Positions 45,001 to 54,000 of a DNA stretch of 64,000 bases are shown here, one piece after another. How positions within the stretch are numbered: position 1 is the first letter of the stretch; each line of letters begins with the position of its first letter. Under the pieces are notes generated by a model, which was given only the letters and a program-made list of their open reading frames with translations, was not told the DNA's origin and made no database searches. The position numbers and the translations under genes were made by a program. This stretch comes from Trileptium ribeirensis (taxonomy: Eukaryota; Nematoda; Enoplea; Enoplida; Thoracostomopsidae). The stretch spans positions 1 through 64,000 of the forward strand of contig JASANE010030321.1 in NCBI GenBank assembly GCA_030248225.1. The letters run 5' to 3'.

Positions 45001-48000
45001 CGATTTGATTTAACAAGGACTTTGTAATTGACAAATGATAGGACCGTTGCGTTTATGACATCACAGTTACATTAAATTTGGTTGCGAACACAGCCGAGTC
45101 CTATTGCAACGCTGTGACACGTTACTGGACTGTCATAATCCGAATGCAAATTCTAAGTCTGCACTAGCAACGAATCGAAACGAATATGCTATTTGTTCCG
45201 TAACAATGAATGTGGGTACCGCATTGAGACTTGAAAAATAGGATTGAAAAATTAATCGTAAGCAACTAACGTTACAACGTTCATTTATTAACAAAATACT
45301 GGTACAATCGTGTAATTCTCTACTTATTTGACTGCACGCTACGATACTTCTTGTCCTGCACCGATATCGTATTATCAAAATACTTTAGTAGAATTTATTG
45401 TATGCAGAAAAATTGAGTTGTAAAAAATTTATAATATACTGGAAAATCGAATTCGAAAAAATATTACAATAATGCTAAAAGACTGAAATTTAAAACGATC
45501 CAGTAAAATCCTTTCTAGTGTATCATGTCAAGATTTCCCACCGCTCAAATAATCGTATAATGTTTTATAACTTACTGTCTTAGCCAATGCCAATAAGCCT
45601 AAAAGCATGGACTCACACATTTTAATTTTTTCGCTCATGTCTAGTTCTCCTACTGTTACAAGGCGGACTTTACATGATCCATTTAAAAAGCGGATCAACT
45701 GCAGCTAAACGCAGAAATAAAGTTAAAAACTCCATAACTCACAAAATGGTTACCAGCCGCTTTTCGTTGCAAAGCGACTCGGAACTTCGCGCTGCGATAT
45801 CGTAAGGCATCGTTGAGTTCTCGTTTGACGTCGCCGTCCCATCGGCTATTCCTCCTGTTGTACCCGAATTATTGTGGATTACCATTTTCATTACGTCGAC
45901 ATTTGCCTGCCAATGAAAATTGTCGGCGTTGATAAACAGGACAGGTTGTGTAATCGAATGCAACGATGATTTGTCAAGAGGAAACATCCAGCCGTCAAGC
46001 ACGACACCAACTCTGAAACAGACGTAAAATTAAACTACAGTGGTAAACGACTGTATACGCAGCTTCGATCGGTTGAGACTGTGACCCGCCAAACGCTACT
46101 GAATAAATATTCTTCATACAAGTGTGTTAAATAGCAAAGGTGGAAATATATAAGTAGATTAAGTGATTAATATCCATAAACAGCATGTCAATACGCCTGA
46201 GTTATTCTTTACAGATAGCCATCGTCAATATCTTTAATCAGTTATTCTTTACAGAAGATATCCTAAAATGTCACAGTCCTAAACTCTTCGAAAACAACTG
46301 ACAATGGATGAAGTATTTGTATATAACCAAACCATCGAATTCACTCTACCAAAAACCTATATAGACAATACTTGATGATCTACACGCAATACGTAACCAT
46401 CAAGCAACCGAAAACAGATTATATTCTTGAAATCGGGTTGACTGACACTAAGCCCATTCAAAACCCATGAAAAGATGCATTATATTATGTACTTAGGTAA
46501 CTTAGATAATTGTATTTCGCTATCAGAAAACTGCACAAAATACATAATCAGACACATGAAAACGCACTATATTTTGGAAATCGGGTTCGTCGACCGTAAA
46601 ACCCTTGAAACAAAATTTTTTTACAAAATTCCATTTCTTAAGTTAAAAATTTAATTAATTTCAGCGAAATATTGGTCATGCAGTCATTTGCGTTGCGTGC
46701 TGTAAGTCTCCACAACAAACGTCGAGAATAACTAGATACATTTTTAAATAAAAATTAACAAAATGCATTTATAAAAAAACACTAAAAGTAAAGTCCACAC
46801 TTGCATTAACAGCACTACTATGATTCTAGCTATCATGTCGAGAATAACTAGATACATTTTTAAATAAAAATTAACAAAATGAATTTATAAAAAAACACTA
46901 AAAGTAAAGTCCACACTTGCATTAACAGCACTACTATGATTCTAGCTATCATGTCGAGAATAACTAGATACATTTTAAATAAAAATTTACAAAATGAATT
47001 TATAAAAAAACACTAAAAGTAAAGCCCACACTTGCATTAACAGCACTACTATGATTCTAGCAATCATGTCGAGAATAACTAGATACATTTTAAATAAAAA
47101 TCTACAAAATGAATTTATAATCACACTAAAAGTAAAGCCCCCACTTGCTTTAACAGCACTACAATGATTCTAGCTATCATTAATTTGTCATCTCAAAAAC
47201 ACAGACTTAAAATCCCATACTCAGTGTAATGCTAAAACCGAATGTTCCAGGTCAAAAAAAAGTGTAGCTCATCGGAAATCGGTTACTCCGGTAAAGGGTG
47301 ACTAGGGTATTGGATAAATTCAGTATAATACCAAAACCAAATGTTGCCGGCTAAAAAAACAGTGCAGCTCACTTGAAATCGGTAATTCATGCACAGGGTA
47401 AATAGAGTATCGGGTAAATCCGGATATCAAAACCAAATGTTGCCGGTGGAAAAACAGTACAAACTTTAAATCGGTAATTGGGGTACAGGGTTTCGGATAA
47501 ACCCGGGGTAATGTCAAAGCCAAAATGTTTCCGGCCAAAAACATTGCAGCCCACTTGAAGTAGGTAATTAGAGTATCGGGTAAATTCGGGGTAATACCAA
47601 AACCCAATGTTGCCTGACATTAAATAGTGTAAATGACTTACTTGAAATCGGTATCGGCAGCCAATACACCCAGGACCGTCCCGCCACCGTACGAATGGCC
47701 CACAACTGCAGTTTTCGACAAGTCAATTGCGCCCTAAAACATATAACGGCTATAAGAAATAATAAAAATGAATACAAGAATTTCTATCGCATCCGTTGTG
47801 TATCCTCAACATTTTGATCGCAACACTGACTGATCCACCACGGACTTGGTTAAATTGGTAAATTGGCTTAGAACAACTATGCGACAATACCGTATAATAC
47901 TCCCACGTCTAATTTGGTTTGGATTTGTCATGGTCTTACTGACATTATTGCTATATTTTAGCATTGAATGATCCGACGTTATGTTGTGACTATGAATAGC

Positions 48001-51000
48001 TCAGGATTCGAGGGTTTCGACGAATATAACAACAACGCTACCGATATAAATGTCAACCCGAATTTTGTAACAGGTAGAACTTCGGAGATTACTAGTATAT
48101 ATTCAATAAATAAGGAAATAAGACTTATAGTTATATTAATAACACCCGTGAGTTACTGGACAACCCACTAAATTACACAATACAATTTAAGTATGCCACA
48201 TGCTATCATACAATAACATATTTGTTCGTTTGAAGATTGATCGTATTCACTTAGGCTTCTAAAAAGGTTACCAGGTATATGTAATTACCTACAAAAACTG
48301 CTTGAATGAGTTAATAATCCGAAATTGTTAACAATAACAATTAGTCGAGAAAGATTCCACGCGTCACACACAACATAAAAAAGTTAGTAAAAGTGTTCCA
48401 AAAATATTAGATAAATATCGAAATACTTTCAGATGATAAAATTATTCAAGTTTAGATTAGGAACAGATCAAAACACAGCACAAAGAAGCAACGAATTTAG
48501 GTTTTTTAATGTTTTTGTAAAAAAAAAGTGCACACCTAAATATGGTACCAAAATTTCAGCTACTGTTTTTAACAATAATGTGGCAAAAAAGTAGTTGTTA
48601 CTTTAAACTGAGCCAAATCGAAGCTCTTCTTCGTAGTTGTCATTGTGGCTCCTCCTGGACCTTGATCTTCGCTTGGGTCGTACATTATATTATTGATGGG
48701 ACGACCGAGGTTAATTGCTTCGAGCAAATGATAGGTGAGGCGAACTTCTTCAACACGTTGTCGTAGCTAAAACAACAACATAGTATTGGTATTAAACCCG
48801 CCAGTTGTATGTGTGCCTTTCAGCATAACTATACACTATTTATACTTAAATTAATTGGCCATTTTTTATTTCAAACATGTTGCATGTATTATTGTTTTTC
48901 GATCTTTTCATTACTGATTTTTGCTGTCGCCACTTTGAACGACGTAAGTATACCAAGTTGTAAAAATGGGTGGTAATCAAGTACTTGTTATATCAATTTT
49001 AAATGTAGTACTCGCTAGAAATACAAGTGCTGTAACTATTCACTTGATGTTCGAACAAGAAACTTCAAATCCTACAGCTCGCGATCTGTTTGAACGTTTT
49101 AGACAAATTTCTGTAAATATAATCAGGAACTGTTCGCGAACAGGTTAAACTATGAGATCATGATTTCCCACCTATAACAGTGGAGGACTTGACACTAGTA
49201 TCAATGACAAAATTTTGATGTTCCGTTTTACCGGGGTTCCGCTATAGGTAGAGAAGGGAGATTGACCCCTCGTGTCCGGCTTCTGACGCATATTGTCTAT
49301 CTACCCTACTTCCGATAGTTTGAAGCCTTACATTTTGAAAACGAAAAAATTTTATCTCCGACCAACGTAACGTGCCATAATTCTGCTATTTTTGTCCATG
49401 TCAGTCGTAGAATGCAGTAATATTGACGCAAACATGCATATAAAACGGCACGTAAAATATACATTTATGATACACTAGTGACTCAAAAGTGAGGGTGAAA
49501 CGGAGCGAGCGTGGTTGTATTTTAAGTTATCAATTTGTTTAATCAATTGTAACAGGCTGTGTTTGATGTATATACCGCCCTAAAATCAACTGAACCCAGA
49601 ATCTATTAGTCGACCCTAAACCCATCGAAAAAAACTGACAACGCATAAAGTACCTGTGATGGTCTCTAGATAGCGAAACCCAACCATGTCCAACCTACCG
49701 GCAAGCTTACATAGAAATTCATGATGACATATACGCAACAAATGAAGACAGACTTATTCTGGAAAACGGGTTAATTGACCCTAAAACCTTTTAAAACCCA
49801 TGAAAAATGCATTAAATGTACATGCTGGATTCTAGATGACCAAATCAGTGTATTCTGCATAGACTCAACATGATCTAGTTTTGATGCCATATATATACTA
49901 AACTACTGAAGACATACTATTTTCTGGAAATTGTGTCCATTGACCCTAAACGCAATGAAAATATCTGAAAAGGCAAAAGATACTCGTGCTAGGCTCCAGA
50001 TACCCAAACCATCGTTTCCAGCATACCGGAAAACCTATATAGGCAATTCTTGATGACCTGTACGCAGTAAGTGACCAAATAACAGAAGACAGAGTATATT
50101 CCGGACATTTCATTGACACTAGATCCATTGAAAACCCATGAAAAAGCTTGAAATATGCACGCTGGATAACTAAAGCATTGTATTCAGCCTTAACAAACAT
50201 CTATCTATTGTTCATACCCTGCCCGCATTACATAATCAGACAAAAATGAAAACACACTATTTTTTGGTAATCGGGTTTGTTGACCGTAAAACCATTGAAA
50301 CCATATGAAAGGTTATAATATAGCCAAGGTGGACTCTAGGTAAAGCCAACGTATCCAAATAGGCATTCATTGTAATGTAAAAACAAGCAATAACACGGCG
50401 AAATCTGAAAAATCGCTAGTTTTGGCAAAGGGTCGATGAATGATATTCCGGCCCACAACGCGGCCCAGGGAGTGGTTCCACAAAAAGTCGTAATGGGCAA
50501 AGTTGTGATGGACTGACTCTCCATTTTTCGATACGAAGCCTGCGTTGTGAGATATGGGCTGCGAAAGACTGGTACCTGTATGGCCAGATTTGACAAAGAA
50601 TCCTTAAAATGTGTTATTGCAGTTTTGATCGCAAAGATGGGTCAGAACTGTTTAAGTGCAACTAAACGCACATCCTCGTCATTTTGCCAAGAATGAAAAA
50701 AATTTACCGAATTCAAGCCATTTGAGGATGACTTATGGCAGAAACAGACAAAAAGGAATTTTCACTATTTTTCCCTGTAGCGCCCTCAGTGGAAACTCCG
50801 CTCGTTCGGTTTCAATTATATTAATATATCATATAATGTATATAAAATACAAAGGTCCTCCCCAACCCGAGATCGGAGTCAGACTTCACTCCGAGAACCC
50901 CACATTCTCAGAGGTTCGGCGGAACCCAAAAGAGATCTGGTTGTGTCATTCATAACTCATCACTGCATGGATGGATTTCGACATTTTTTTTGTTCGGTAG

Positions 51001-54000
51001 CAAAATGATGAGTGATGACAGCGTTTTATCTAGTTAAAACTAAGACCATCGAGCGTATTTTGCGAGTCAAAATGGCAAAAAGCAGCTTTTTATGAGTTCT
51101 TTGTCACATCAGGCCATACGGGTAGCAGTGTTCCAGAGCCCCTATCAGGAGACACATGCTTCTCATCACAAAATGGAGACCAGAAACCAGAGTCAGCTCA
51201 TCTACAACTTTCCTGATGTGCATTTGTTGTCATCGCTATTGTTTTCGAGCTCTGAGCCAAAGTTTAAAAATACCCAAAAATTATCAAAATTTTTGCAAAG
51301 CAGTTTTTTGCTTGCTCGGGCTGAAAGATATGATTATAGGGTTCTTTAACCCGTCAAGCACGTTGGCTTCATTGTTTTAACCGCAGATTAGATGAGTTAA
51401 TAATCCTGCGAGACGGGTACAGAGCAAAATTTGGAAAATCAGATTTTGTTGCTTTTCCAATATAATGTACATGTAGACCATTAGGTCAATGCGTCCATAG
51501 GTTTCCGTTGTAGCTGAATACGATGAAAGAAATTGTATTTAGGTGGTATCCATAAAATAAGGCAAGCGCTGGGGTACTACAGCGAAAAAGGTTATTTTTT
51601 ACAATTTCATAGAAAATTAAAATTTTTCTTAAGACCTGTGATTTATAAATTTCAAATGTTTTCGTCTTTTTGGTCAATGCAATAAAAATAAATAGTTTTT
51701 CGGACCGGAAGTTTGTCATTGTATAATTGCTATCGTGGGACTTTAAATGGGTTCATGGCCCTGAATTTGGCTCGTCGAAACGGTCGCTAAGGGCAGAGTA
51801 GCAAAGCTCGCTCCGTTTCCCTCGCTTTGCGAATTACAGTTAGAGTAAATTATCTTTATTTGGCATTTACGGTTTAAGCACAGTCATCAAACACACAAAA
51901 CAAATTAATCAGTTACCTGGCGATTACGAAATTTAAATTCCTCGTCTGATCCCGTAACCGGATACTTCTGGTAGCGAAACCAAACGTCTTCCAGCTTGTG
52001 TTCATTGTTCACGGTGGCGCTATTGATATAAGAATGATTTGAGTCTGCAGACGTTGTTCGCTTTAATGCAGCTGGCCTTCGCCAGTACGAAAGGCACGCC
52101 GACTTATCTCTAAAACACGCAATAACATGAATGGCAGGAAAACAAAGCACAAACATATAAGAATGATTTGAGTCTGCAGACGTTGTTCGCTTTAATGCAG
52201 CTGGCCTTCGCCAGTACGAAAGGCACGCCGACTTATCTCTAAAACACGCAATAACATGAATGGCAGGAAAACAAAGCAGAAACATAGCATAAGCCGCAAA
52301 GGTGTTAGACCAACTCATATAATACCACATAGACTTGTATGTCGCAATTGCAGGTGACAACGTACAAACGTGATTTCATCTATAGTTGTTGTCATTATGT
52401 GTAATCACAATAATGTATACACACAACTAAGCAAATGAAAACAGGCTACATTATGGAAATCGGGTTCTCCCACTGTACTAGAACGTGGTCAACCCATGAT
52501 TCCGCAATGAGTGGTATCGCAGTAAGCTAGCGAATTTTGAAGTCACATACGTTCGAACAAATCAACTCATTTTTTGCTAGCTTCGAAAACTTTTATATCT
52601 ACCGATTTAACGAATTACACTATTAGACTGAAACCCTTAAATCATTCATGAATTAAAGGATGGTCTCCGGGCTTGCAGTATCGCGCCAAAAATGGTATAT
52701 TAGTGAAAAATACATTCAAATGAATCATCTTTATGGTTTTCATAATCGGCGAAATCCGTTGTAACCACAAATGCAACAAATTATTTGGTTGAAAATCACG
52801 GAATAATGTATGGCTCGGCGGTCTCATGACATACAGTACCATTCTAGAAAGTGCAAATCGGTCACATACATACACTCAAATAAGTCACTTCATTGTTTTC
52901 AGCATCCTCGAAAACGTTTATAACCACAAATGCAACAAATTATAAAATTACAATGAACATTTCGGATTCATTCGCGGCTCAAAGGCAGGGGTGTGTCATG
53001 AAATACAGCAGCATTCAAAAAAAGTAAGTTGGTCGCAGATACACTCAAACAAATTATATAATCGTTTTCGGCAACCTCAAAAACCTCTGTAATAGCAGAT
53101 GCAAACAGAAGATACGATTACATTTAAAATGCATGTATAGTTCTTGAGTGACACGGGTGTCCCAAGGAATACTGTACCAATAAAAAAGGGTACATTGTTC
53201 ACAGATACCTTCAAATAAATCACTCTATCGTTTTCAGCATACTCGAAAATCTTTGTAATAGCAAATTCAACAAAACTGGAATGTCCACAGCCCTCCGAAA
53301 AGTAGGGGCCAAGGAACTTCGGGGGCCCATATTCATTCTCGGAGAAAATTTCAAAGTGCGGTGGCACTAAATTTTGTTTAAAAATACTAAATATTTCCAT
53401 ATTTTTATGTAGGTTTACTGTAATATATTTTTATGCTATAAAACGACAATTTAGCGCTATGGTAATTTATGTCTTAAAAACATTTTGCATCCTAAAAACA
53501 TTAATTTTCATACATAAAAAATTTGGATTTAGTTGAACATGGGTGTTTCGGCCGAATGGTAGAGAAGTGGACATGGGAGAAATAGCAAGAACATGGGGTC
53601 CCCCCACTGTGGACAAGCCAGCAAAATATAACGTTGAAAATGACGATACCATGCATAGTTATTCGGTGAGCGGGTCACTGTAGATACAGTACTATCCCAA
53701 AAAGAGTAAGTCGGTCAAATGCGTTCGAATAAATCACTCGATCGTTTTTACCATGCTTGAAAACCTTTTGTAATAACAGATGCAACAAAATATCACACTA
53801 CATTTAAAACTAGAATCTTGGCGACATGCCAAGTGTATGAATTCGGAGAAATGAGGAGCTGTAACCTTAGCATACAGTGGAACAAATATATTCCTGTTAA
53901 GAAACAAAAATGTAACTCACCAAAAAATATTTATTAATCTGCTGTTCAATAAGGCATCGATGCAGCAAAACTGATACTCAGATATTTAATACGCATACTA

